Assembly: GCF_000209655.1 (NCBI RefSeq)
Contig: NC_015458.1
Location: 3,224,001 to 3,288,000 of the forward strand
DNA: 64,000 nt
DNA from: Pusillimonas sp. T7-7
Lineage (GTDB): Bacteria > Pseudomonadota > Gammaproteobacteria > Burkholderiales > Burkholderiaceae_B
Direction: 5' to 3'
This document shows, in pieces, positions 9,411-18,250 of this stretch. Both the position numbers and the translations under genes were made by a program. The notes beneath the pieces were generated by a model. That model made no database searches and was not told where the DNA came from. It saw only the letters and a program-made list of their open reading frames with translations. The stretch's first letter is position 1. Each line of letters starts with the position of its first letter.

Positions 9411-9758
9411 ATGCTTATAGTTTTTCACTCTAAAGCCGCTGCAGAAGTGCTGATGTTTGCACACCATGCACTGCCTATCCTCAAGGCGGCCGGCAAGCCC
9501 TACACCGATACGCTTCCTGAACGGGGCGTGATTACCCGTGATCACCTTGATGCCGCCATCAAAGGTATAGAGCAGGCCATCTCGGTCAATACCGAAGACG
9601 ACGAATACCCCGACGACAAAGACGACAACGACTCCAAGAAACACCCTATTTCAGAGCCAGTCAGCTTCCGGCGTCGCGCCTTCCCCTTGTTGGCCATGCT
9701 GCGCCTGTCGCGCGAACACGATGCCGATGTCATCTGGGAACCCGCGCCGTCATGGTAA
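9411..9758 (+). CDS. DUF1840-family small protein
   Basis: A 115-residue soluble protein that I recognise as DUF1840, from the opening pattern MLIVFHSKAAAEVLMFAHHA and the GVITRDHLDAAIKGIEQAI helix. A strongly acidic central stretch follows (DDEYPDDKDDND), and the protein ends in a conserved hydrophobic/arginine segment (RRRAFPLLAMLRLSREHDADVIWE). The function of the family is unknown. The ATG at 9411 is chosen over an upstream in-frame start because it matches the family N-terminus. It is divergent from rhs with a 95-base gap, and the next small gene follows after 37 bases. Confidence 0.7.
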   Translation: MLIVFHSKAAAEVLMFAHHALPILKAAGKPYTDTLPERGVITRDHLDAAIKGIEQAISVNTEDDEYPDDKDDNDSKKHPISEPVSFRRRAFPLLAMLRLSREHDADVIWEPAPSW

Positions 9759-9795
9759 AAACACGCATTCGTTTTATGGCAAGCCAGGGGGCTTT

Positions 9796-10113
9796 ATGCG
9801 TAGTGTGGTAACGGTAGTGTTCAACAGCCGTCAGTCGCTCGAAACCAGTGTCGATGTCGAGCCCGACAGCGCCGGTTCCCAGGCTGCCCGCGATTGGTTT
9901 GATGCGACCTGGGTTCGGCTGGGTTGCGAACCCTTGCGCCCCAGCGGCAAGATTCTATTGCTGGACAAAATCCTGGGTGTGGCTGATGCCCTGGGCCATG
10001 CGCAGCTGGCACAAGATCCACAGCAGCTTCGGGAATTTGCCAGTCATGCCGCCCTTGCGCTGCAAAAACCACGCATTACCGTTGATTTGCCCGGGTTGGT
10101 GGTGGGTTTCTAG
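9796..10113 (+). CDS. Small protein of unknown function
   Basis: A 105-residue soluble protein that I do not recognise. It starts MRSVVTVVFNSRQSLETSVD, has no signal peptide or membrane segment, and contains a leucine-rich, probably helical middle (GKILLLDKILGVADALGHAQL). The ATG at 9796 gives a compact protein; upstream in-frame starts add a low-complexity extension that overlaps the preceding gene's end. It follows the DUF1840 gene on the same strand and converges with the ugp-like operon. It could be co-expressed with DUF1840. Its reality rests on codon character and position only. Confidence 0.55.
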   Translation: MRSVVTVVFNSRQSLETSVDVEPDSAGSQAARDWFDATWVRLGCEPLRPSGKILLLDKILGVADALGHAQLAQDPQQLREFASHAALALQKPRITVDLPGLVVGF

Positions 10114-10120
10114 GCGCCGT

Positions 10121-10921
10121 TCACCGTATCCCCGCCCGCATGAAAGACTGTACAAACTGCCGTTGAAACAGCAAGAAAGCCACCAGCAGCGGCGCTGCGC
10201 TGAGCAGTGTGGCTGCCGTGATGATGGACCAGTCTATGCCCTGGTCGGTCGAGGCGAAAACCTGCAGGCCTACCGTCAGGGGGCGTGACTCTACCGAGTT
10301 GGTAATGATCAGGGGCCACAGGAAGTTATTCCAGTGGTAGCTGACTGATACCAGCCCGTAGGCCACATAAATGGGGCGCGCCAAGGGCACGTAGACCTTC
10401 ATCAATATCTGCCAGCGGCTGGCGCCTTCAACCCGGGCGGCTTCCTCCAGTTCGCGCGGCACGGTCTTGAAGGTTTGTCGCAGCAGGAAAATGCCGAAGG
10501 CCGAGGCAAAATAAGGCAGGCCGACCGCAAAAATCGTATCGCGCACACCCAGCCAGGACATCAGCCGGTAGTTTTCCACGATCAGTACGTCGGGCATGAT
10601 CATCAGCTGCAGCAGCACCAGCATGAAGACCAGATCGCGGCCTTTGAAAGTGAATCGCGCAAACGAGTAGGCGGCCAAAGTGGACAGCACCAGCTGCGCC
10701 GCCAGCACCATCGTCACCAGTATGAAGGTGTTCAGGAAATACTGGGCAAAGGGCGCCGCACTCCAGGCGGCGGTGAAGTTGTCCAGGGTCAGTGGCGCAG
10801 TCAGATCGAACTGGGTGGAATAGGCCGAGGGGTGGAAGGCGGCCCACAGCGTGTAGGCCAGCGGCAGAAACCATAATATGCCCAGCAGCCAGGCGCCCAA
10901 GGTGTCGAGTTTTTGGGTCAT
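10121..10921 (-). CDS. ugpE: UgpE-like ABC transporter permease (MalG family)
   Basis: A 266-residue inner-membrane permease with six predicted helices and the CUT1-type permease motif EEAARVEGASRWQILMKVYVPLARP, the EAA loop that contacts the ATPase. It is the last gene of the operon and overlaps the upstream permease by 4 bases. Together with UgpA, UgpB and UgpC it would import glycerol-3-phosphate, glycerophosphodiesters or a related polyol. The adjacent GpdQ-like enzyme favours a glycerophosphoryl substrate. Family assignment is firm, the substrate is inferred. Confidence 0.75.
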   Translation of the reverse strand: MTQKLDTLGAWLLGILWFLPLAYTLWAAFHPSAYSTQFDLTAPLTLDNFTAAWSAAPFAQYFLNTFILVTMVLAAQLVLSTLAAYSFARFTFKGRDLVFMLVLLQLMIMPDVLIVENYRLMSWLGVRDTIFAVGLPYFASAFGIFLLRQTFKTVPRELEEAARVEGASRWQILMKVYVPLARPIYVAYGLVSVSYHWNNFLWPLIITNSVESRPLTVGLQVFASTDQGIDWSIITAATLLSAAPLLVAFLLFQRQFVQSFMRAGIR

Positions 10922-11799
10922 TGGTAGTGTGTCCTGCGGTCCAGCCAGCGGAATTTGATGAGTGCCGTAATTGACAGAATCAGCAGCAGTACCACCGACA
11001 GCGTGGCGGCGTACGAGGTATCCCAGTAGCTGAAGCCCACTTCATAGATGTAGAACAGCAGCAGGGTGCTGGCATTGTCGGGCCCGCCCTTGGTCATGAC
11101 CAGTACGTGGTCGACCAGTCGGAAGGCGTTGATCAGGGCATTGATCAGCACGAATAGCGTGGTGGGCATCAGTAGCGGTAGCAGTACACGCCAGAAGTAT
11201 TGCCAGCGGCTCGCGCCTTCCAGTAAGGCCGCTTCGCGCAGCGAAGGAGGCACTTGTTGCAAGGCGGCCAGATAAAAAATCATGAAGAAGCCGGACTCCT
11301 TCCATATGGTGACCAGCATCAGGGCCGGCAGTGCGGTAGACCGGTTGCCCAGCCAATTCATGCCAGGCAGGTTGAACACCCCGGCAATCTGGTCGACCAG
11401 ACCGTATTGCGGGGTATAGAAAAATAGCCAGATATTGGCCACGGCCACCATGGGCAGAACGGTAGGCGTGAAGTAGGCCAGACGCAAGAAGCTGCGCCCA
11501 GCTATTTGGCGGTTTACCCAAAGCGCCATGATCAGCGCAATCGCCACCGACACGGGTATGGTCACCAGCGCATAGGCCAGGTTATTCCATAATGCTTGCC
11601 AGAATACCGGATCGTCCGTCATGGCCCGGTAATTGTCGATCCCTACGAACACGGCCGGGCGCCTGGCCTTGGGTGTGGAAAAAAAGCTGTTCCACAAGGT
11701 GGCCAGCGCCGGGTAGTGTGTAAAGGCGGCAAGCAGGACGATGGCTGGCAGCAGAAGCAACCAGCCATACACCGCGTGCAGCGATGGCTTCATGCGCAT
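10918..11799 (-). CDS. ugpA: UgpA-like ABC transporter permease (MalF family)
   Basis: A 293-residue permease with six predicted membrane segments, the first at residues 10-30 (YGWLLLLPAIVLLAAFTHYP). Its EAA loop reads LREAALLEGASRWQYFWRVL and a conserved TKGGPDNAS segment precedes the last helices. It forms the membrane channel with the partner encoded immediately downstream and starts 3 bases after the ugpB stop. Typical UgpA proteins are about 295 residues. Substrate as for the rest of the operon. Confidence 0.78.
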   Translation of the reverse strand: MRMKPSLHAVYGWLLLLPAIVLLAAFTHYPALATLWNSFFSTPKARRPAVFVGIDNYRAMTDDPVFWQALWNNLAYALVTIPVSVAIALIMALWVNRQIAGRSFLRLAYFTPTVLPMVAVANIWLFFYTPQYGLVDQIAGVFNLPGMNWLGNRSTALPALMLVTIWKESGFFMIFYLAALQQVPPSLREAALLEGASRWQYFWRVLLPLLMPTTLFVLINALINAFRLVDHVLVMTKGGPDNASTLLLFYIYEVGFSYWDTSYAATLSVVLLLILSITALIKFRWLDRRTHYQ

Positions 11800-11802
11800 A
11801 AC

Positions 11803-13098
11803 TTACTTGTACGAACGCAGCAGTCGGTTAGCCTCGGACTGGGCATCCTTCATGGCTTCTTCCGCCGTCTTGGCATTGGTCAAAATAGCTTGCAGGTTGT
11901 CGTTCAACAACTTGGTTACGCGCTGGTTGTCGTGGGTCGAGAACTCGGCCACGGCCACCTTGAGCTGATCGCGGGCGATCAGTGCCTGTGGCACCTCCTG
12001 CACATACTTCTTCATGCGGTCAGTTTCCCAGGCGGCTTCGTTTACGGCGACATAACCAGTGTCTATGCTCCAGGCCGCGGCATTTTCGGGGCTGGTCATC
12101 CATTTGACGAATTTATAGGCGGCCTGCTGTTGTTCGGGCGTGGCCGACTCAAACAGATAGAAGTTGCCGCCACCTGTGGGGCTGCCGCCTTGCTTGGCCT
12201 TGGGCATGGGCGCAACGCCGAAATCAAATTTGGCGTTCTTGCGCACATTGGTCAGGTTGCCTGTGGTCGTCCACATGATGGCGGTTTTTCCGACCAGAAA
12301 GTCTTTGGGGGTCGTGCCCCAGTCTATGGTGCCGGTGGGCATGATCTTGTGTTTGTAGGCCAGGTCGTGCCAGAACTGCGCGGCTTCGATCACTGCGGGC
12401 TTGTCCAGGTAGACTTCATTGCCCTCTGGATTCATGAGGATGGCATCGTTGGGCGTGGTCAGGGCCTGGAACAGCCAGTAGGCAAATGCGCCGCCCGACG
12501 GAATTTCAAGACCCCACTGCGTCACTTGGCCGTTGCTGTCCTGCTTGGTCAACTTTTTGCCCTGGCTGACGAGCTCGTCCCAGGTCGAGGGCGGGGAGTC
12601 GGGGTTTAGTCCGGCTTCTTTGAACAAGTCTTTGTTGTAGTACATCACGATGGTCGAGCGCTGGAACGGAATGCCCCAGGTTTTGCCGTCGGTCTGGCTG
12701 TTGGCCATGAAGCCCGGGTAAAAGTCGCCCAGCCACTTTTTGTCTTCTTCCGTCTTGACGAGCGGGTCGAACGGCACGATGGCGCCTTCGTCTATCAGGG
12801 TGAACATATCGGTGGACAGCAAGACCGCCAGTTGTGGCGCGCTGCCGCCCTTGTGTGCAGTCAGGGCCTTGGCCACGGAGTCTTGGTATGAGCCGGCATA
12901 GACCGATTTGATCTTGATGCCGGGATTGCCCTTTTCGAATTCAGCCACCAGGCCATCCACGATCTTGGTGATCGGGCCGCCCACGGCAACAGGATAATAG
13001 AACTCGAGCTCTACGGGCGCGGCCTGGGACCAGGCCGGTACGGTGGAAAAGGCGCCTGCCAGACTGAATGCAAGGGCTTTCAAAAAAGTACGTCGCAT
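11803..13098 (-). CDS. ugpB: UgpB-like periplasmic solute-binding protein
   Basis: A 431-residue extracytoplasmic binding protein of the carbohydrate-uptake (CUT1) class. A signal peptide begins MRRTFLKALAFSLAGAFS and is cleaved near SQA-AP. The ATG at 13098 has an AGGA box about 9 bases upstream and is preferred over the TTG at 13113, which overlaps ugpC. UgpB-like features include the GSYQDSVAKALTAHKGGSAP segment, GIPFQRSTIVMYYNK and PTGGGNFYLF. The role is to capture the substrate in the periplasm. Glycerol-3-phosphate or a glycerophosphodiester is suggested by context but not proven. Confidence 0.78.
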   Translation of the reverse strand: MRRTFLKALAFSLAGAFSTVPAWSQAAPVELEFYYPVAVGGPITKIVDGLVAEFEKGNPGIKIKSVYAGSYQDSVAKALTAHKGGSAPQLAVLLSTDMFTLIDEGAIVPFDPLVKTEEDKKWLGDFYPGFMANSQTDGKTWGIPFQRSTIVMYYNKDLFKEAGLNPDSPPSTWDELVSQGKKLTKQDSNGQVTQWGLEIPSGGAFAYWLFQALTTPNDAILMNPEGNEVYLDKPAVIEAAQFWHDLAYKHKIMPTGTIDWGTTPKDFLVGKTAIMWTTTGNLTNVRKNAKFDFGVAPMPKAKQGGSPTGGGNFYLFESATPEQQQAAYKFVKWMTSPENAAAWSIDTGYVAVNEAAWETDRMKKYVQEVPQALIARDQLKVAVAEFSTHDNQRVTKLLNDNLQAILTNAKTAEEAMKDAQSEANRLLRSYK

Positions 13099-13109
13099 GA
13101 TTTTTCCTG

Positions 13110-14174
13110 TCAAAGAGAAGAGATGGGTGCTTGGCGTAATGCCTGACCCGAGACGTCAAAAAAGTGCTGCTGCTGTGTGCTCCAACGGAGCTTGATGCTG
13201 TCGCCGTGCGCGGCGCGCAGGTGTCCGGCCGCGCGTACCGCCACGCCCGGGTTGTTGCCCAGTTTCGCGATGATGATGGAGTCGGCGCCGAAATATTCGA
13301 CGCTTTCGACGCTTGCAGGTATGCCGTCATCTGCGCTCAGCTGAATATGCTCGGGGCGTATGCCCAGTGCTGCAGCATCGCCAGGCACATGCGCACCCAG
13401 TTGTGCAGTGCCTGTTACCAGCACCCGGGTTTCATCATCCAGGCGCAACACATTCATGGGCGGCGTACCAATAAAGCGGGCGGAAAATTCGGTGGCGGGC
13501 TTGCCATACAACTGGTCAGGGCTGTCGTTTTGTTCTATACGCCCGCCGTTCATCAGCACCACCTGATCGGCCATGCTCATGGCTTCGGTCTGGTCATGTG
13601 TGACATACACCATGGTGATGCCTAGGCTTTGCTGCAATGCGCGGATTTCCCGGCGCATTTCATGTCGCAGTTGTGCATCCAGATTCGACAAGGGTTCGTC
13701 CATGAGGCATACCGGTGCTTCCGAGATCACTGCGCGTCCCAGCGCCACACGTTGCTGCTGCCCGCCCGACAGTTGTGAAGGCTTGCGATCCAACAGCTGT
13801 TCCAGGCCCAGTAGCGCCGCCACTTTGGCCAGCCTGGGTTTGTACTGTGCAGCCGGCTCTTTGCGTACTCTCAGGCCGAACAGGATGTTTTCCCTGACGC
13901 TCAAGTGCGGAAACAAGGCGTAAGACTGAAAGACCATGGCGATCTTGCGTTGTGCGGGGGGCAGGTCGGTAACGTCGCGGCCGCCTATGCGGATGCGGCC
14001 CGAGCTGGGGGTGTCGAGCCCCGCAATCATGCGTAGCGTGGTCGACTTGCCGCAGCCCGACGGCCCGAGCAACACGGTAAACGTACCGGCCTGCACTTCA
14101 AAGCCGATCTGATTCACTGCGGGTGGCGCATTGCCGTATTGCTTGGTGATGTTGTCCAGGGAAATGGTAGACAT
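13110..14174 (-). CDS. ugpC: UgpC-like ABC transporter ATP-binding protein
   Basis: A 354-residue MalK/UgpC-type ATPase. It has Walker A GPSGCGKST, Q-loop YALFPHLSVRENILF, signature LSGGQQQRVALGRA, Walker B VCLMDEPLSNLDA and a C-terminal TOBE/OB regulatory domain from about residue 240. The ATG at 14174 matches the family N-terminus (MSTISLDNITKQYG); the open frame extends about 80 codons further upstream, but that part overlaps the preceding gene and is not UgpC-like. The stop lies 11 bases before the ugpB start. The operon order regulator-phosphodiesterase-C-B-A-E places the ATPase first among the transport genes. Confidence 0.82.
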   Translation of the reverse strand: MSTISLDNITKQYGNAPPAVNQIGFEVQAGTFTVLLGPSGCGKSTTLRMIAGLDTPSSGRIRIGGRDVTDLPPAQRKIAMVFQSYALFPHLSVRENILFGLRVRKEPAAQYKPRLAKVAALLGLEQLLDRKPSQLSGGQQQRVALGRAVISEAPVCLMDEPLSNLDAQLRHEMRREIRALQQSLGITMVYVTHDQTEAMSMADQVVLMNGGRIEQNDSPDQLYGKPATEFSARFIGTPPMNVLRLDDETRVLVTGTAQLGAHVPGDAAALGIRPEHIQLSADDGIPASVESVEYFGADSIIIAKLGNNPGVAVRAAGHLRAAHGDSIKLRWSTQQQHFFDVSGQALRQAPISSL

Positions 14175-14191
14175 AGGCGTTTCGGTAAGCG

Positions 14192-14986
14192 TCAGAAGGA
14201 ATAGGGGCCGGGGAAATCGCCTATCGTGGCGTGGTGGGTGACCAGGCCTTGCGCGCCCAGCCAGTGCAGCTGATAGCCTGGCGGTTCGAAGTTGAACGAC
14301 AGGTCTTGCGCAGAAGCGTCCAGGTCCAGCGTAATCTGGTGCGCGGTGCCCGGGCAGGTGGATGCCACCGTGGGGCCGACACGGCACAGCATGGTCCGGT
14401 GCAGATGGCCGCAAAGTATGCGTTCGATGTTGCCATAAGGGGCGATGATCTGGGTAAAGGCCTCGCGGCCGTTCAGCAAGCCCAGATCGTCCATCAGCTT
14501 GATGCCGGTTTCAAAAGGCGGATGGTGCATCAGCACCACGGTTGGCTTGCCAGGCGCCTGGGCCAGGGTGTCGCTCAGCCACTGTAGCCGTTCAGCGCAT
14601 AGGTTGCCCTCGCTGCGCATGGGTACGGTCGTGTCCAGCGCCACAATGCGCAGGGGCCAGCCATCGATGGCGTACTGGATGAAGGGCGAGCTTGTCTGCA
14701 AATAGGCGTGTTCATGAAAAACTTCACGCAACATGGCGGGGCTGTCGTGATTGCCGGGAATGAGCAGGTACGGGATATCCAGTTCTGCAAGCAAGGGCTT
14801 GAGCAGAAGATACTCTTGCTTGCGGCCATGTTCGGTCAGATCGCCGGTGATCACGACCAGATCGGGTCGTGGCGCAAGGCGGTTCAGTGTTTGCACGCAG
14901 ACGGCCAGGTGGCGTTCGGCCTGGATCAGTTCCGTATCTTTGCCGCCTTCCTGGATGTGCAGGTCGCTGATTTGGGCGATAAGCAT
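14192..14986 (-). CDS. GpdQ-like metallophosphoesterase (glycerophosphodiesterase / class III cNMP phosphodiesterase)
   Basis: A 264-residue cytoplasmic calcineurin-like phosphoesterase. All metal-ligand blocks are present in order: SDLH near residue 8, GDLTEHG, GNHDS, MHHPPF and GHLHRT. This is the class III phosphodiesterase layout shared by CpdA and GpdQ; length and spacing fit GpdQ. GpdQ releases glycerol-3-phosphate from glycerophosphodiesters, which would feed on the product of the adjacent ugp-like importer. A cAMP phosphodiesterase is the alternative. It starts 2 bases after the lacI-type stop and lies 17 bases before ugpC, inside the same operon. Confidence 0.72.
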   Translation of the reverse strand: MLIAQISDLHIQEGGKDTELIQAERHLAVCVQTLNRLAPRPDLVVITGDLTEHGRKQEYLLLKPLLAELDIPYLLIPGNHDSPAMLREVFHEHAYLQTSSPFIQYAIDGWPLRIVALDTTVPMRSEGNLCAERLQWLSDTLAQAPGKPTVVLMHHPPFETGIKLMDDLGLLNGREAFTQIIAPYGNIERILCGHLHRTMLCRVGPTVASTCPGTAHQITLDLDASAQDLSFNFEPPGYQLHWLGAQGLVTHHATIGDFPGPYSF

Positions 14987-14988
14987 GG

Positions 14989-16038
14989 TTAGGGCCTGTT
15001 GGTAAAAAGGGTAGCCGGCTGCGTTGCGCTATAGGGGGCGGCGCTGGCGCCGGTGATCAATGTGTGTGGAACCTGCTGGCTGCGCGGCTGCTGTTGCTCT
15101 ATTTGTTCCAGCAACAGATGGCAGGCGGTCTTGCCGATTTCGTAGCCGGCCGCTTCTATGGTGGTCAAGCTGGGCGACATGACCGTGCCGTAGCGTATGC
15201 CGTCGAAACCCGCCACCGAAATGTCTTCCGGCACGCTGTAGCCTAGCTGCCTGAGGCCCACGATGACTGCGGTGGCCAACAGGTCGTTGGAGCAAAACAG
15301 GGCGCTGGGCCGGCTGATACTGCCAAGCATCTGGCCCAGGATCTGGGTGTCGACCTGGGTATGGCTGGGCATGACGTGGTGTTTGATGGCGGGCAAACCC
15401 AGTGCACGGGCCCGATTTCGGGACCCGGCCAAGCGTGTTGCGGCCCGGTCTGACATGCTTAGCGGGCCGCTGATGAATGCAATGTGGCGGTGCCCCAGCT
15501 GCGCCAGGTGCTCAACCATATCGCAGGCAGCCGCATGGTTGTCGACAGCTGAGCAGGGGTGGGCGACGGATTCGTTGTAAGCCAGTACATAGCTCACACC
15601 ACGGGTTTTCAAGGCTTTGAGCACGGCGCTTTGGCGTGGATTGGCTACCGTCAGAATGACGCCGTCCAGTTGGTGGTCGATCAGGCGCTGCACGGCAGCG
15701 GTTTCCAGCGCCGGATCGTAATGAGTAACCGTCATCATGACGCTGTAGCCTGATTCGCGGGCCCGCATTTCCGCGCCTTCGAAACAGTCGGCAAAAACAG
15801 GATTGGAAAGCGTGGGCAGAACCAGGCCCAGTGTTCGGGTATTGCCCGAGCGCAAGCTGCTGCCGAGGCGGTTGGGACGGAAGCCGTGCTGTTTCGCCAC
15901 TGCCATGATGCGCGCCAGGGTTTTGGCCTGTACAAGTGCAGGGCGATTGAAAGCGCGCGATACGGTTGCCGGAGACACGGCGGCCTGTTTGGCGATTTCT
16001 ATCAGCGAAATGGGGGCGCTGCGCCGCTTATTGTCCAA
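14989..16038 (-). CDS. LacI-family transcriptional regulator
   Basis: A 349-residue repressor-type regulator. An N-terminal helix-turn-helix (SLIEIAKQAAVSPATVSRAF, residues 12-31) and hinge helix are followed by a periplasmic-binding-protein-like effector domain. The start is TTG at 16038 with a GGAG box 6 bases upstream; no ATG is available in a suitable place. It is the first gene of the six-gene ugp-like operon, and a perfect LacI-type palindrome stands 25 bases upstream. Autoregulation of the whole operon is therefore likely, with a sugar, polyol or glycerophosphoryl compound as inducer (inferred). Confidence 0.83.
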   Translation of the reverse strand: MDNKRRSAPISLIEIAKQAAVSPATVSRAFNRPALVQAKTLARIMAVAKQHGFRPNRLGSSLRSGNTRTLGLVLPTLSNPVFADCFEGAEMRARESGYSVMMTVTHYDPALETAAVQRLIDHQLDGVILTVANPRQSAVLKALKTRGVSYVLAYNESVAHPCSAVDNHAAACDMVEHLAQLGHRHIAFISGPLSMSDRAATRLAGSRNRARALGLPAIKHHVMPSHTQVDTQILGQMLGSISRPSALFCSNDLLATAVIVGLRQLGYSVPEDISVAGFDGIRYGTVMSPSLTTIEAAGYEIGKTACHLLLEQIEQQQPRSQQVPHTLITGASAAPYSATQPATLFTNRP

Positions 16039-16063
16039 CGTTTCTCCAGCCGGTGTCAGTTCG

Positions 16064-16079
16064 ATGAAAACGTTTTCAT
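16064..16079. promoter_or_regulatory. LacI-family operator
   Basis: A perfect 16-base palindrome, ATGAAAACGTTTTCAT, with the central CG step typical of LacI/GalR/PurR-class operators. It lies 25 bases before the TTG start of the LacI-type regulator, in the right place to control the ugp-like operon. That the operon's own regulator binds it is inferred from position. Confidence 0.7.
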
Positions 16080-16198
16080 ATTAAACAATAACTATTGCGT
16101 GCTTATTACAGTGTTTACCCGAAGTGAGGAGGGGCCCGCAAGATCGGCAAAGTGCTTGGGTGGCAATATGGGCCTGTCATGATGCGTTGCCTCAACGT

Positions 16199-16228
16199 AA
16201 ATATGGCCCCGTAAGAGGGGCCATATTT
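16199..16228 (-). terminator. Hairpin terminator downstream of leuA
   Basis: A perfect 12-base stem, AAATATGGCCCC with GGGGCCATATTT, and a 6-base loop, 24 bases past the leuA stop. The T-run is short (TTT at the stem end), so termination may be modest. The hairpin is symmetric and could serve either direction. Confidence 0.55.
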
Positions 16229-16252
16229 CATTTGAAGCAGCCTGCTTCAGAT

Positions 16253-17956
16253 TCAGACAGCAACGGTTTCAGTGACGGCTTCTTCCTTGCAACTGGCGGC
16301 ATTCCGATTAACCGCGCTAAGAATGGCGAGGAAGGAGGCGGTCACGATATCGCCATGTATGCCTACGCCGAATCCGGTGGGCGATTCGCCTACTCGCAGC
16401 TCTACATAGCTTGCTGCGCGTGTGTCAGTGCCAGTGCCTATGGCGTGCTCGTGGTAGTCCATGACGCGTATGTTCATATCCAGCGCATTCACAAAGGCTG
16501 AGATGGCGCCATCGCCACGGCCCACCAGGTTGCGGACCACGCCATTTTCTTCAAGCTCGACTTCGATCATGAACTGCTCGCCGTTTGCCGCTTTAGGGTC
16601 GCCCGTAATGCGGTGGCGCACCAGCTTCCAGGGCTGTTCCTGCTGCAGATATTCGGTGGAAAACAGCTCGTAAACCTGGCTGGTAGTGACTTCGGCGCCG
16701 GTTTCGTCCGTTACGCGCTGGATGGCACGGCTGAATTCGATTTGCAGGCGGCGCGGCAAAACCAGGCCATGTTCGGATTCGAGCAGGTAGGAAACGCCGC
16801 CCTTGCCCGACTGGCTGTTTACGCGAATAACCGCATCGTAGCTGCGCCCGAGGTCGGCCGGGTCGATAGGCAGATAGGGAACTTCCCACAGCGCATCGGC
16901 TTGCTGGCGTGCCAAGCCCTTCTTGATGGCATCCTGGTGCGAGCCCGAAAAAGCGGTGAACACCAGGTCGCCGGCATAAGGATGGCGTGGATGTACAGGC
17001 AACTGATTGCAATACTCTACACAGCGGCGCACTTCGTCGATGTCGGAGAAGTCCAGCCCGGGGTGTATGCCCTGTGTATACAGGTTCAGGGCCAGGGTGA
17101 CCAAGTCGACGTTGCCGGTGCGCTCGCCATTGCCGAACAGGCAGCCTTCGATGCGGTCGGCGCCGGCCATGACGGCCAGTTCGGCCGCTGCAACGGCAGT
17201 GCCGCGGTCGTTATGGGGATGCACGCTGAGCACGATGCAGTCGCGCTGCTTCAGATTGTTGTGCATCCACTCAATCTGGTCGGCATACATATTGGGCGTT
17301 GTCGCTTCTATGGTGGCCGGCAAGTTGTAGATGATTTTGGATTCGGGGGTGGGCTGCCAGACTTCGGTGACGGCGTTGCAGACTTCCAGGGCGAACTCGG
17401 GCTCGGTCGTGCTGAAGACTTCTGGCGAATACTCATAGCGCCACGATGTTTCGGGGTGCCTGGATGTGTATTCCTTGACCAGGCGCGTTCCCGTCAGGGC
17501 GATTTCCCGGACTTCATCCTTGCTCATGTTGAAAACGATTTTGCGAAATGCCGGGGCGCAGGCGTTGTACAGGTGAATGATGGCCTGCTTGGCGCCGGCT
17601 GCCGACTCCACCGTGCGCTGAATCAGATCTTCACGCGATTGTGTCAGGGCAATAATGGTGACATCGTCGGGTATGCGGTTTTCGTCTACCAGCTTGCGGA
17701 CGAAATCGAAGTCGGTTTGCGATGCAGAAGGAAAACCGACTTCGATTTCTTTAAAGCCGATTTTAATCAGTTGCTCAAAGAAGCGAAGCTTGCGCTCGAC
17801 GCTCATGGGTTCGATCAGTGATTGATTGCCGTCGCGCAGGTCGGTGCTCATCCAGATGGGAGGATGGGTAATGCGTTTGCTCGGCCAGGTCCGTTCGGAA
17901 AAGTCGCGGTTAAAGGCAACAAATGGACGGTATTTGTCGGAGGGATTCGAAATCAT
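16253..17956 (-). CDS. leuA: 2-isopropylmalate synthase
   Basis: A 567-residue enzyme that condenses acetyl-CoA and 2-oxoisovalerate, the first committed step of leucine synthesis. The DRE-TIM barrel has the metal-binding opening TDLRDGNQ (about residue 40), the HPHNDRG motif (metal histidines) and [18 protein letters not shown]-terminal LeuA regulatory domain from about residue 430 is complete and normally gives feedback inhibition by leucine. Length and start ([12 protein letters not shown]) match the longer LeuA form found in betaproteobacteria and actinobacteria. A leader peptide frame full of CTA leucine codons lies just upstream, pointing to control by leucyl-tRNA supply. No other leu genes are adjacent. 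Confidence 0.93.
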   Translation of the reverse strand: MISNPSDKYRPFVAFNRDFSERTWPSKRITHPPIWMSTDLRDGNQSLIEPMSVERKLRFFEQLIKIGFKEIEVGFPSASQTDFDFVRKLVDENRIPDDVTIIALTQSREDLIQRTVESAAGAKQAIIHLYNACAPAFRKIVFNMSKDEVREIALTGTRLVKEYTSRHPETSWRYEYSPEVFSTTEPEFALEVCNAVTEVWQPTPESKIIYNLPATIEATTPNMYADQIEWMHNNLKQRDCIVLSVHPHNDRGTAVAAAELAVMAGADRIEGCLFGNGERTGNVDLVTLALNLYTQGIHPGLDFSDIDEVRRCVEYCNQLPVHPRHPYAGDLVFTAFSGSHQDAIKKGLARQQADALWEVPYLPIDPADLGRSYDAVIRVNSQSGKGGVSYLLESEHGLVLPRRLQIEFSRAIQRVTDETGAEVTTSQVYELFSTEYLQQEQPWKLVRHRITGDPKAANGEQFMIEVELEENGVVRNLVGRGDGAISAFVNALDMNIRVMDYHEHAIGTGTDTRAASYVELRVGESPTGFGVGIHGDIVTASFLAILSAVNRNAASCKEEAVTETVAV

Positions 17957-18083
17957 GGGACACCTGTTTTATAACTTGACTGTGCAGTTTGCCATCATCG
18001 GGCGGTTGCCAAACACTTGGAGCGAATAAGGGATGATGGAAAAAGGGGTGTGGCGAAAGCCGGCTGCCGAACTGCCACGGACG
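17957..18083 (-). promoter_or_regulatory. leuA 5' leader, candidate attenuation region
   Basis: The 127 bases between the leader-peptide stop and leuA hold self-complementary segments: GTGGC with GCCAC at 18050-18078, followed on the minus strand by a run of five T at 18040-18044. A TGCCG segment at the end of the leader frame could pair with CGGCA downstream as the competing structure. The terminator stem is short and I cannot fold it, so attenuation is a hypothesis resting mainly on the leader peptide. Confidence 0.45.
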
Positions 18084-18230
18084 CTAGGCCCGGCAACCGA
18101 TCGGTAGTAGTAGCGATAGTGCTAGCTGGGGACGGGGAGCAAGATGCAGGAAACTGCACTGAGCACGCAACGCAAAGCCCGCAGCGAAACTGCGGGAAGT
18201 AGCGTTAGAGGAAACGTGTTCGGCTTGCAT
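18084..18230 (-). CDS. leuL: Leucine leader peptide (start uncertain)
   Basis: Reading towards leuA, this short frame ends QLALSLLLPIGCRA followed by TAG. All five leucines in that tail use CTA (18105-18113, 18117-18119, 18123-18125), a rare codon in GC-rich bacteria, and three are consecutive. Clustered rare Leu codons just before a leu biosynthesis gene are the hallmark of leu attenuators, as in enteric leuL. The true start is unclear: ATG at 18230 gives 48 residues, ATG at 18236 gives 50, and a TTG at 18170 gives 28, a commoner leader size; none has a strong ribosome-binding site. The frame fits between the upstream membrane gene and leuA. Confidence 0.6.
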   Translation of the reverse strand: MQAEHVSSNATSRSFAAGFALRAQCSFLHLAPRPQLALSLLLPIGCRA

Positions 18231-18250
18231 ACCCATAGTCAAACATATTT

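Noticed and set aside
9411..10113. The two small genes divergent from rhs as immunity genes for the lipase tip
   Set aside because: Immunity genes normally follow the toxin on the same strand; DUF1840 is a widespread family with no such role known. Kept only as a test suggestion for the second gene.
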